Source: XN24 sp047921395 (GTDB lineage: Bacteria; Pseudomonadota; Gammaproteobacteria; Steroidobacterales; XN24). Taken from it: a DNA stretch of 34,566 nt. Below the pieces are notes generated by a model. That model saw only the letters and a program-made list of their open reading frames with translations, did not search any database and had not been told where the DNA came from. The stretch's first letter is position 1; the number at the start of each line of letters is the position of its first letter. The stretch spans positions 1 to 34,566 of the forward strand of contig JBLRWH010000021.1 in NCBI GenBank assembly GCA_047921395.1, given 5' to 3'. Below, piece by piece: positions 15,071-22,712 of this stretch. A program made the translations under genes and the position numbers.

Positions 15071-16418
15071 CACCCGGCCCGACATACTGCTGGTGGACGA
15101 CGATCCGGATCTCCTCCAGTTGCTGGGAATTCGCCTCAAGGCCTCGGGCTACGAGGTCCAGGCGGTGGACAGCGCGGAAAAGGCATTGTCGCTCCTTGCG
15201 GTCGTCCAGCCGCGCCTCGTCATCACGGACCTGCGCATGCAGGGCATGGATGGCATGGCGCTGTTCGGCAGCATCCAACGGGAACGCCCCACGTTGCCGG
15301 TCATCATCCTCACCGCTCACGGCAGCATTCCCGAGGCGGTGGAGGCGACCCGGCGCGGCGTGTTCGGCTATCTCACCAAGCCTTTCAAGAGCAAGGAGCT
15401 GCTGGACTGGGTGGCGAGGGCGATGAGCATCGGCTCGTCCGGCGGCGAGGGCGGCCGCGACGATGTCGAATGGCGCCGCGATATCGTCTCCAGCAGTCCT
15501 GAGATGGAGGCGGTGCTGGAACGCGCGAGCCTGGCCGCACGCTCGGAGGCCAGCATCCTGATCGTGGGCGAGAGCGGGACGGGCAAGGAACTCGTAGCCC
15601 ACGCGATTCATCGCGCGAGTCCGAGATCTGGCCAGCCGTTCGTGGCGGTGAATGCCTCCGCGATTCCGGAGTCCTTGCTGGAATCAGAGTTGTTCGGCCA
15701 TCTGCGCGGTGCCTTCACCGGCGCCGACCGTACGCACAAGGGGCTCTTCCAGGCGGCCGATGGCGGCACGCTTTTCCTCGACGAGATCGGCGACATGCCG
15801 CTCGGCTTGCAGGTCAAGCTACTGCGCGCCCTGCAGGAACGTGAAGTCAGGCCGGTAGGCGCATCAGCGGCGGTGCCGGTGGATATCCGAGTGATCTCGG
15901 CGACGCACCGCAATCTCGACGAAGCTGTCGCGACCGGGCAGTTCCGCCAGGATCTTTACTACCGGCTCAACGTGGTGACGCTGCACATTCCACCCCTGTC
16001 TGAGCGCCGGGTGGATATTCCGCCGCTGGTGTCTCATCTGCTGGGCACGGCGCTTGGCGAGGGCCAGCAACGCGTCACGGGCTTGTCGCCGGAGGCCATG
16101 GACCTGCTGATGAAGGCGCCGTGGCCCGGCAACGTGCGCCAGCTGCGGAACGTCATCGAGCAGGTCGTGGCGCTCGCGACGGGGCCCATCGTCCCCGCCA
16201 CCCTGGTTCGCTCGGCGTTGCGGGAAACATCGAGCGAGATCATCTCCCTTAACGAGGCGCGGGACCGTTTCGAGCTGGACTACCTGGTGGAACTCCTGCA
16301 GGTCACGCGCGGCAATGTCAGTCACGCCGCGCGTCTCGCGCAGCGGGAGCGCAGCAAGTTCTACCAGTTGCTGCGCCGCCATCATCTCGATCCGCAGCTG
16401 TTCCGCTCCGACAAGTAG
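15063..16418 (+). CDS. glrR: Sigma-54-dependent response regulator GlrR (QseF)
   Basis: 451 aa enhancer-binding protein. ATG 15063 is preferred over an upstream TTG because it gives the receiver N-terminus directly (RPDILLVDDDPDLLQ). Receiver: D12-D14 acidic patch and phospho-acceptor D56 in VITDLRMQGMDGM. AAA+ domain: Walker A GESGTGKE, the sigma-54 contact loop GAFTGA, Walker B GGTLFLDEIGDMP, and sensor segments to about 380. C-terminal Fis-type helix-turn-helix (NVSHAARLAQRERSKFYQLLRRH). It should activate sigma-54 promoters when phosphorylated by GlrK. The only good sigma-54 promoter I see in the window is at 12291, upstream of the EF-hand gene, preceded by paired palindromes. Confidence 0.93.
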   Translation: MTSTRPDILLVDDDPDLLQLLGIRLKASGYEVQAVDSAEKALSLLAVVQPRLVITDLRMQGMDGMALFGSIQRERPTLPVIILTAHGSIPEAVEATRRGVFGYLTKPFKSKELLDWVARAMSIGSSGGEGGRDDVEWRRDIVSSSPEMEAVLERASLAARSEASILIVGESGTGKELVAHAIHRASPRSGQPFVAVNASAIPESLLESELFGHLRGAFTGADRTHKGLFQAADGGTLFLDEIGDMPLGLQVKLLRALQEREVRPVGASAAVPVDIRVISATHRNLDEAVATGQFRQDLYYRLNVVTLHIPPLSERRVDIPPLVSHLLGTALGEGQQRVTGLSPEAMDLLMKAPWPGNVRQLRNVIEQVVALATGPIVPATLVRSALRETSSEIISLNEARDRFELDYLVELLQVTRGNVSHAARLAQRERSKFYQLLRRHHLDPQLFRSDK

Positions 16419-16514
16419 CGCGCGCGGCGCGCATCGTCGCCTGAAGCAAAACTGTCATATTTCCATGCGGATTGATGTGCTAGCCTCCGGCCACCGACCC
16501 GGAGCGATAAACCT

Positions 16515-17303
16515 ATGTCCAGGCAATTCTGCAAGATCTGTTTCATTGTGGCGGCGACATTCGTGGCTGCGTGCACGACGGCGCCGGTTCAACTCCATGA
16601 TGGCCAGGCCGCGGCGAGCGGCGAGGCCGCTTTCATCGTCCTGCCCGAGGAACTCGAGATCTCGACCGTCAACGGCCTCGAGATCACCGGCGCAAGCGGC
16701 CTGTTGAGGAAGGGTGACAAGACCCTCGAAGTGGCCCCCGGTCGCTACGAAGTGCTGGCGTACTATCGCGAGCTGTGGATTCGCGGCGATCAGCAGGACA
16801 TGCTGCGCTCCGACCCTGCGCTGTTTACCGTGGATGCGGTGGCCGGGCGGCACTACCGGCTGGAGTACACGCGGCCGGATACGTTTGCGGAGGCCGAAGC
16901 GTTGGCCGCGAATTTCGAGGGCTGGGTCGAGGACCCGGTCACGGGTGCGCGCACGCCGTCCCGCGAGAGCGGCATGCAGTTCCGCCGCGGACTGGTCCCG
17001 GCCGCGACCTTCGACGCGAGCCTGGTGCCGGTGGCGGCCACGCGCAGCGGCCAGCAGGCGGTTGCCCCGCTGCCGGTCTCTGCAGGCGGATCAGCAGGCG
17101 CCTCGCTGGCGCCCGTGGCGTTGCCGCAACACGCTGTCACCGGCGCCGTAAGGCCGCCGGCGGGGGTGCCGGAGGCCGTCGAGGCGTCCGGCCAGCCATC
17201 GTCGGCCGGCGGCGATTGGCTCCCCCTGATGAAGAGCTGGTGGAGCGAGGCCAGCTCAGAGGAGCGGCGCGAATTCCTGCGCTGGGTCGGCGAACAACGC
17301 TGA
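16515..17303 (+). CDS. DUF2057-family lipoprotein (YccT-like)
   Basis: 262 aa. Lipoprotein signal ending in VAAC, lipidated at about Cys20. The domain at about 35-150 matches the DUF2057 pattern: an early ITGASGLLRKGDKTLEVAPGRYEVLAYYRELW block, then FTVDAVAGRHYRLEYTRP and NFEGWVED. An Ala/Gly/Pro-rich linker (about 170-230) leads to a Trp-rich C-terminal helix (LMKSWWSEASSEERREFLRWV). E. coli YccT is reported to affect curli and c-di-GMP phenotypes, but the molecular role is unknown. It lies 96 nt after glrR and could be co-transcribed or have its own promoter. Confidence 0.75.
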   Translation: MSRQFCKICFIVAATFVAACTTAPVQLHDGQAAASGEAAFIVLPEELEISTVNGLEITGASGLLRKGDKTLEVAPGRYEVLAYYRELWIRGDQQDMLRSDPALFTVDAVAGRHYRLEYTRPDTFAEAEALAANFEGWVEDPVTGARTPSRESGMQFRRGLVPAATFDASLVPVAATRSGQQAVAPLPVSAGGSAGASLAPVALPQHAVTGAVRPPAGVPEAVEASGQPSSAGGDWLPLMKSWWSEASSEERREFLRWVGEQR

Positions 17304-17376
17304 CCTGATCCCCGGTCTCAAGACACTCACGCGGCGCGTACCCGGCGACCTCGCCGGGCGCATGGCGCCCGTGGTC

Positions 17377-17410
17377 TCGTCACGAAACCGTCACAGTCTC
17401 CGCCCATAAT
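17377..17410 (+). promoter_or_regulatory. Predicted Pho box and -10 element of the porin gene
   Basis: TCGTCACGAAACCGTCAC (17377-17394) consists of two 7-bp direct repeats (TCGTCAC, CCGTCAC) separated by GAAA. It closely fits the PhoB box (CTGTCAT-AAAA-CTGTCAT type, 11 bp period). A -10 hexamer CATAAT (17405-17410) starts exactly 10 bp after the box, the arrangement in which PhoB replaces the -35 element. No good sigma-70 -35 is present. The start site would be near 17417. Confidence 0.65.
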
Positions 17411-17556
17411 TCGCGCCGATTGCGGAAGGTATGGCGAGCGGCGCAACCGTAGCGAAATGCTCAGCTGCCAGATGCCCGACGGGGTCAATGGGGACCCTCC
17501 CGCCGTGATCGAGACGATTTGCAATGCGCTTCCGCATTATCAACAAGGAGACTTCC

Positions 17557-18606
17557 GTGAAGAAAACTATGCTTGCAATGGCCGTGGGCACAACGCTCCT
17601 CACGTCGGGCACCGCGTTGGCCGCGCCGACGGTTTATGGCCGGTTCAACGTGGCGCTGGACAGCCAGGACGACGAGATCGGCCTCGACTTCAGGACCGAC
17701 AGCAGCACCATCAAGTTGCGTGATAACAACAACTCTTCGCGTCTTGGGGTGAAAGGCAAGGAAGAGCTCGGCGTCGGTGGTCTGAGCGTCATCTACCAGA
17801 TGGAGTTCGGCATCGATCCCGACGGGGACGAGTCGGATGTGTTCTCGAGGCGCAACCTGTTCGTCGGGCTCGAGGGCGGCTTCGGCCAGGTCAAGGCGGG
17901 CTACTACGACACCCTCGTCAAGGACATCGGCGCCAAGGTCGACCAGTTCAATGACACGGTGGGCGATATCACGCGCCTGATGCGCGGCGAGACGCGCACG
18001 AGGAACCTTATCACCTATACCTCGCCGAACTTCGGCGGCGGCTTCAAGGTGGCTGCAACCGTGCAGCCCGGCGAGGGCCGCGTGGCGGGCGACGACGTCA
18101 ACGACGTCGAGGACAGCATTGCCGATACCTTCTACGCCGCATTGCTGTATGACGGCGGCGGCATGTTCTCCGGCGGTTTGGCCTATGCCGACAACCAGCC
18201 AGGCGGCCTGTTCTTCGATGGCACCACGAGGGCGATCGATATCCTGCGCGCGGCAGGATCGTGGAAGTTCGGCAACTTCGAGGTCGGCGCGCTTTACCAG
18301 CTCGCCGAGGGCATCGACCAGGACGGCGGCGCAGTGAACGGCGGCGACTTCGAGGAAAGCACCTGGCTGCTGTCCGGCGCCTACAAGCTGGGTGACTGGA
18401 AGCTGAAGGCCCAGTACGGCGAGACGGAAGGCGACGTAAGCGATATCACGCGCACGCAGATCGCGGTCGGCGCCGACTACAAGCTCAGCAAGGCGGCCAC
18501 CGTCCAGCTGTATTACGTGACCTTCGAAGACGAGGGCCGGGTGGTGAATGGCATCACCGACCCCACGACCGACACCGTGGGCGTTGCCTTCATTTACAGC
18601 TTCTGA
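17557..18606 (+). CDS. Outer membrane porin (Gram-negative porin family)
   Basis: 349 aa. The start is GTG 17557, with AAGGAG 6 nt upstream, giving a standard signal peptide (VKKTMLAMAVGTTLLTSGTALA, cut before APTVYGRF). A longer frame from ATG 17524 has no ribosome site. The mature part is a run of amphipathic beta-strands with alternating aromatic residues, SSRLGVKGKEELGVGGLSV, the RRNLFVGLEGGFGQVKAGY strand-turn, NLITYTSPNFGGGFKV, and the C-terminal aromatic sorting residue (IYSF). This is the pattern of general trimeric diffusion porins. The promoter carries a Pho box, so induction under phosphate starvation (as for E. coli PhoE) is inferred. A terminator follows 27 nt after the stop. Confidence 0.9.
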   Translation: MKKTMLAMAVGTTLLTSGTALAAPTVYGRFNVALDSQDDEIGLDFRTDSSTIKLRDNNNSSRLGVKGKEELGVGGLSVIYQMEFGIDPDGDESDVFSRRNLFVGLEGGFGQVKAGYYDTLVKDIGAKVDQFNDTVGDITRLMRGETRTRNLITYTSPNFGGGFKVAATVQPGEGRVAGDDVNDVEDSIADTFYAALLYDGGGMFSGGLAYADNQPGGLFFDGTTRAIDILRAAGSWKFGNFEVGALYQLAEGIDQDGGAVNGGDFEESTWLLSGAYKLGDWKLKAQYGETEGDVSDITRTQIAVGADYKLSKAATVQLYYVTFEDEGRVVNGITDPTTDTVGVAFIYSF

Positions 18607-18633
18607 TCCAGATGGCTGCCCGTCAGCCGAAGG

Positions 18634-18664
18634 AAAGGCCCGGCCATGCGCCGGGCCTTTTTTT
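18634..18664 (+). terminator. Intrinsic terminator of the porin gene
   Basis: Perfect 11-bp stem (AAAGGCCCGGC / GCCGGGCCTTT) around a CATGC loop, followed by an unbroken T-run of 7 (18658-18664). It is placed directly after the porin stop. A group II intron begins 3 nt after the T-run. Confidence 0.9.
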
Positions 18665-18910
18665 GTGGTGCGCCCGGCAGGGCGCACTCACTTGGAGGTG
18701 AAAGTCCTCTACACACCCGACACGGGGAAGTGTTAGCCGAAGGCAAGGATTCTCCGGGCGACTGGAGGTCTGAAGGAAGCTGGAAGCAAAGCGCTGGCGT
18801 GACGAACAGGAAGCGGATAAGAGGCGGTGCCGCGGGGTGAGCAGGCAAAAAGATGCAAAGCCCGATACGTGTACGGAACGCGGTGACGTATATCCGACGC
18901 GCATAAGCGT

Positions 18911-18941
<31 letters not shown>

Positions 18942-19061
18942 GATGGCGTGCCGCTGTGCTACGAAGGTCGTGAGGTCTTCGGAGGCGCTGTCAGAAGTCA
19001 GCAGAGGGCATAGTAGGCCGTGTGGCCGAAGGCCCGAACAACGACACCGAGAGTAGGACGG

Positions 19062-19784
19062 ATGTACTCGAAACCGACCGTGAAGGCAGAAGCGCCCGCG
19101 AGGGTGGCCGGGTCACAGGGCGCGGGCCGGAAGCCTGGCGCGCTGTCCCCCGGTGCCGAGGTGGGTTCGGCGGCATCCGGGCGAACGAATTCGGAGGATC
19201 AGCTGCTCATGGAGCGGGTGGTCGAACGCAGCAACATGCGGCTGGCGTACGAGCGAGTAGTGCGGAACAAGGGCGCCGCGGGCGTCGAGAAAAGCGCGGT
19301 GGGGAGGCCATGGGAACGGACGTTCCTTGGTTACTCGTTCACGGCGCACCGAGCCGCTCGCTTGCGGATCGCGCCGCACAGTGTGCGGCGCTTCAGGCAG
19401 CGGGTGCGAGCGCTGCTGCGAGCCGGTCGGGGTCGATCGTTGTCGCGAACGATCGCGACGCTCAAGCCTCTGCTGCGGGGGTGGATCAATTATTTTTGCC
19501 TGACGCAGACCAAAGGGGTGCTTGAACAGCTCGATCGCTGGCTGCGACGGCGGTTGCGCTGTCTGCTCTGGCGGCAGTGGAAGAGAGGGCGGACCCGGGC
19601 GCGCAAACTGCGTGCCCGGGGGCTGTCTCCGGACGAGGCGCGGCGCGCGGCTGGTAACGGCTATGGGCCGTGGTGGAATGCCGGGGCCCGCCATATGAAC
19701 CTCGCGTTCCCGACCGCCTACTTCACGCGCTTGGGGCTGGTCCCGTTGCTGGCGACCCAGCAGCGGCTCCAGAGTGTTCGTTGA
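19062..19784 (+). pseudogene. Intron-encoded reverse transcriptase/maturase, in-frame internal deletion
   Basis: 240 aa. ATG 19062 follows an AGGA motif and gives a typical IEP N-terminus. Residues 50-72 or so hold the RT-0/1 region (LLMERVVERSNMRLAYERVVRNKGAAGV). The next residues (EKSAVGRPWERTFLGYSF) belong to the RT-7/thumb region in intact proteins, so RT blocks 1 to 6, including the YADD active site, are missing. The joint keeps the frame. The thumb/domain X part is intact: HSVRRFRQRVRALLRAGRGRSL, then TLKPLLRGWINYF and LRRRLRCLLWRQWKR. No reverse transcription is possible. Residual maturase activity is conceivable, because domain X binds intron RNA, but this is unproven. Confidence 0.82.
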
Positions 19785-19816
19785 ACCGCCGTATGCGGAA
19801 CCGCACGTACGGTGGT
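19785..19816 (+). ncRNA. Group II intron domain V
   Basis: Hairpin with arms ACCGCCGT / ACGGTGGT (one G-T pair), the usual bulge region, and an upper stem TGCG/CGCA closed by a GAAC loop. The catalytic triad CGC lies at 19787-19789. Intact pairing suggests the ribozyme core may still fold. Confidence 0.8.
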
Positions 19817-19855
19817 GTGAGAGGGCCGCGGGGGTGACCCCGCGCCCTACTCGAT

Positions 19856-20051
19856 GGCTCTTCGCAGATCACCGTGAATGCGGTGGAGTGACTGGCGGCC
19901 CAGACACCATGACACCAACGGTCGGGGCCTATACGCCCCTGCCTCGTAACCCCACCTGTCTATCTTCTCCGCGCCTCTGCCTCTCTGCGGCTCCGCGCGA
20001 GCCCTCTTTCCCGGCAATGCGCGATGAACCTTTTTTTGGCCCGGGAGGCCG
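19856..20051. other. Intergenic after the intron, nothing recognised
   Basis: 3' exon side of the intron and the downstream flank of the DUF302 gene. There are pyrimidine-rich stretches and a T-run at 20030-20037, but no hairpin in the right order for a terminator of either strand. No gene seen. Confidence 0.4.
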
Positions 20052-20435
20052 CTATTTTGCCTCGTCGACCATCTGGATGGTCTTTTTCTCCACCTCGCTG
20101 GCCACCTCTGCCAATGCAGGATCCCGGGACAGGGCGGAGAGCATCTGCGCCGGCTTGATCAAGCCGATCTTCGTCTGCCCGCGCTCCGTGAACACGGAGA
20201 TCCGACAGGGAAGCGCCATGTTCAGGCGCATATCCCTTGCCATGACCTTGGCCGCCTGGCCGGGATTGCAGACCTCGAAGACTTTGCATTCCTCGTCAAA
20301 GGCGACTCCCTTGCTGCGAAGCGTCGCACCCAGGTCGTGGACGTGGAGCACCCCGAAGCCATGGTTGGCCACGGCGGCCTGCAGGTCGCTTGATGCCTGC
20401 TCGAAAGTCTTGGTGGTGTCGGCGATGTAATACAT
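20052..20435 (-). CDS. DUF302 family protein
   Basis: 127 aa. The start is the ATG at 20435 (MYYIADTTKTFEQA), with GAGGT 6 nt upstream on the minus strand; an upstream in-frame ATG at 20453 has no such site. The protein matches DUF302 throughout: FEQASSDLQAAVANHGFGVLHVHDL, then CKVFEVCNPGQAAKVMARDMRLNMALPCRISVFTERGQTKIGLIKP. DUF302 proteins are small cytosolic alpha/beta folds of unknown function, common in sulfur-metabolising and heavy-metal-exposed bacteria. It is divergent from the aminopeptidase gene and has no obvious partner. Confidence 0.85.
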   Translation of the reverse strand: MYYIADTTKTFEQASSDLQAAVANHGFGVLHVHDLGATLRSKGVAFDEECKVFEVCNPGQAAKVMARDMRLNMALPCRISVFTERGQTKIGLIKPAQMLSALSRDPALAEVASEVEKKTIQMVDEAK

Positions 20436-20591
20436 TGCGCTACCTCGATCCATCTCGGCGGAAGATGGTGTGTCAGGGATTCACATCCAAGTGTAGTTCC
20501 TCTGCCGCGGGTTGCCTGGCGGCTGGCGCGTTCCGCTTCCGCGCAATGGCATAATCGGTGCTTCATCAATGCACTTCCGGGGAACTTCCAC

Positions 20592-21980
20592 ATGGCTGCC
20601 AGCGATTTTTTCACCGACCGCGCGGCGGGCGCCTGCGCGATCCATGTCGTCGACAGCGAAGGTCTCGAGGCGCTGCTGACAAAGCTGACTGACGCGCACC
20701 GGGGCTGGGTGCGCAGCACCGGCTGGCAGCCGAAACCCGGCGCCGTGCTCGCGCTGCCGGGCAGCGACGGCAGTGTCGCGGCGGTGCTGGCCGGCAAGGG
20801 CGGGCCTGAGCCATTCTGGGCGCTGGCGGCGATCCCCGGCCAGCTCCCGGCCGGCAGCTATGTTTATGCCGACGACGACCTGGACGCTGATGAGCAACGC
20901 CGGCGTGCCCTCGCGTGGGGCATCGGCCAGTACACCTTCAGCCGCCAGGCGCAGCCGAAGCGGGCGCTGCCGCGCAAACTGGCCTGGTCGAAAGATGTCG
21001 AGCCCGGCGGAATACTCTCCGCGGTGGACGCCGATGCGCTCGTCCGCGACCTGGTCAACACCCCCGCCGGCGAGATGGGTCCGGCAGAGCTTGCGCAGGC
21101 CGCGGCATCGCTGGCGGCGTCATCCGGCGCGGAGTTTCGCGAGCTCGTCGGCGACGCCTTGCTGGCCGAGGGCTTTCCGGCGATTCATGCGGTGGGACGC
21201 GCGAGCGCCCGCGCGCCGCGCCTGCTCGAGCTGCTCTGGGGCGACCCCGGCCGGCCGCGGGTCACGCTGGTCGGAAAGGGCGTGTGCTTCGACACCGGCG
21301 GGTTGAACCTCAAGGCCGCGCAGGGCATGCGCAACATGAAGAAGGACATGGGCGGTGCGGCGCACGTGCTGGGACTCGCCAGGATGGTGATGGATGCAGG
21401 GTTGCCGGTGCGCCTCAGGGTCCTGATCCCCGCCGTCGAGAACAGCATCGACAGCAACGCCTATCGGCCGGGGGATGTCGTGCCGACGCGTGCGGGCCTG
21501 ACGGTCGAGATCGGCAACACCGACGCCGAGGGCCGGGTCGTGCTGGCGGATGCCCTGGCGCTGGCCGACGAGGAATCCCCGGACCTCCTGCTGGATTTCG
21601 CCACGCTCACCGGGGCCGCGCGCGTCGCGCTGGGTGCGGACCTGCCGGCATTGTTCTCGACGGATGCCAGCCTGGCGCAGGACTTCGCGCGCGCCGGCGC
21701 GGACGATGGTGACCCGCTGTGGCCCATGCCGCTGTGGGCGCCCTATGCGAGCGCGCTCACCGGCGGCATTGCGGACCTGGTCAACGTGAGTTCGGATGGC
21801 CTTGCGGGTGCGATCTACGGCGGGCTTTTCCTCGAGTGCTTCGTCACGAAGGCGCAGGCGTGGATGCACGTGGACACGTTCGCCTGGAATCCCCGCAACC
21901 GGCTGGGCCGGCCCGAGGGCGGAATGGGGCAGGGTATGCGCGCGGCGTTCACGTTGCTCGCGGCGCGTTACTCAGCCTGA
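20592..21980 (+). CDS. Leucyl aminopeptidase family protein (M17)
   Basis: 462 aa cytosolic metallo-aminopeptidase that removes N-terminal residues from peptides. The N-terminal domain (1-145 or so) is divergent; the C-terminal catalytic domain is well conserved. Two-metal site and catalytic residues visible: K229 and D234 in LVGKGVCFDTGGLNLK, K241, D252 in MKKDMGG, and the family signature NTDAEGR at 309-315 with E313 and R315. It is shorter than E. coli PepA (503 aa) and belongs to the Xanthomonadales-like short branch by general appearance. Its stop overlaps the tail of the DUF1461 gene on the other strand by 9 bp. The ribosome site is weak. Confidence 0.92.
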   Translation: MAASDFFTDRAAGACAIHVVDSEGLEALLTKLTDAHRGWVRSTGWQPKPGAVLALPGSDGSVAAVLAGKGGPEPFWALAAIPGQLPAGSYVYADDDLDADEQRRRALAWGIGQYTFSRQAQPKRALPRKLAWSKDVEPGGILSAVDADALVRDLVNTPAGEMGPAELAQAAASLAASSGAEFRELVGDALLAEGFPAIHAVGRASARAPRLLELLWGDPGRPRVTLVGKGVCFDTGGLNLKAAQGMRNMKKDMGGAAHVLGLARMVMDAGLPVRLRVLIPAVENSIDSNAYRPGDVVPTRAGLTVEIGNTDAEGRVVLADALALADEESPDLLLDFATLTGAARVALGADLPALFSTDASLAQDFARAGADDGDPLWPMPLWAPYASALTGGIADLVNVSSDGLAGAIYGGLFLECFVTKAQAWMHVDTFAWNPRNRLGRPEGGMGQGMRAAFTLLAARYSA

Positions 21981-22712
21981 CCCTTCCGGCGAGAGCCGGC
22001 GCGCGGCCAGCAGCAGCAGCATGTAGAACAGCAGCCCGAGCGCCAGCAGGGCCGCCGCGATGGCGCCGAACAGGTCGGGCGCCTTCATCATCGTCGTCAT
22101 CAGCGAGTCCTGGTAGTAAAAGAACCAGGGGTTCTCGGGCGGGAACACGCGGATGTGAAATTCATAGAAGACGCGCCTCGGACCGATGGCAAGCACCGCC
22201 AGCACGACGGCGCCGGTGGCAGCCAGGCTCGCCGCCAGCAGCCCGCGCAGCCGCGGCACGGGCCAGCCGCGCAAGCGGATCAACAGCAGGTGCAGCCCCG
22301 TCCAGGCGACCGCCAGCCAGCCCGCCGGCCTGATCGCGTCCACGAGCCGCGCGACATCCTGCAGGTGGACGACCTCGGGCGCGCGCAGGAAACGGTCCAT
22401 CGGGCGCCCGGCGGGGTCGTGATACACGAGCGCCTCCAGGCCCTGTCCCGAATGGTTGATTGCGTCGACGACGGCGCCAAACAGCCGCAGATGTTCCTCG
22501 CGCGCGGTCGTCGCAAAACCGGCCTTGTAGCGGTTCTGGGGCCCGAAATGCTCGATGTGCGCGCCGATCTCGAGTGCATCGTAGAACACGGGGTAGAGGA
22601 AGTCTGCCGCCCCGAGGCAACGCCAGGAGAGCCATAGCGCGGCGAGCGCGGCCGCCGGGAGCAGCAGCCACAGGTGGCCGCGCCCGCGGCGCCGGCGCGC
22701 ATCAGCCGGCAC
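21972..22712 (-). CDS. DUF1461-like integral membrane protein
   Basis: 246 aa. GTG 22712 is chosen because it overlaps the end of aceK by 11 nt; a longer frame from 22790 runs far into aceK. Four membrane helices are visible: one near the N-terminus (about 10-32), two in the middle (about 115-135 and 145-168), and one near the C-terminus (about 210-236). A large extracytoplasmic loop follows the first helix, and a second carries FHIRVFPPENPWFFYYQDSLM, which resembles the DUF1461 family motif. Function unknown. Being last in a long minus-strand run behind icd-aceK, it may simply be co-transcribed. Confidence 0.65.
   Translation of the reverse strand: MPADARRRRGRGHLWLLLPAAALAALWLSWRCLGAADFLYPVFYDALEIGAHIEHFGPQNRYKAGFATTAREEHLRLFGAVVDAINHSGQGLEALVYHDPAGRPMDRFLRAPEVVHLQDVARLVDAIRPAGWLAVAWTGLHLLLIRLRGWPVPRLRGLLAASLAATGAVVLAVLAIGPRRVFYEFHIRVFPPENPWFFYYQDSLMTTMMKAPDLFGAIAAALLALGLLFYMLLLLAARRLSPEGSG

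Noticed and set aside
16452..16469. CTGTCAT half site upstream of the DUF2057 lipoprotein, possible second Pho box
   Set aside because: The second repeat (CCATGCG) does not match and no -10 lies at the right distance.
17341..17358. Perfect hairpin CCCGGCGA/TCGCCGGG after the DUF2057 gene, possible terminator
   Set aside because: No T-run follows and the sequence continues GC-rich; may be a pause site but not a supportable intrinsic terminator.
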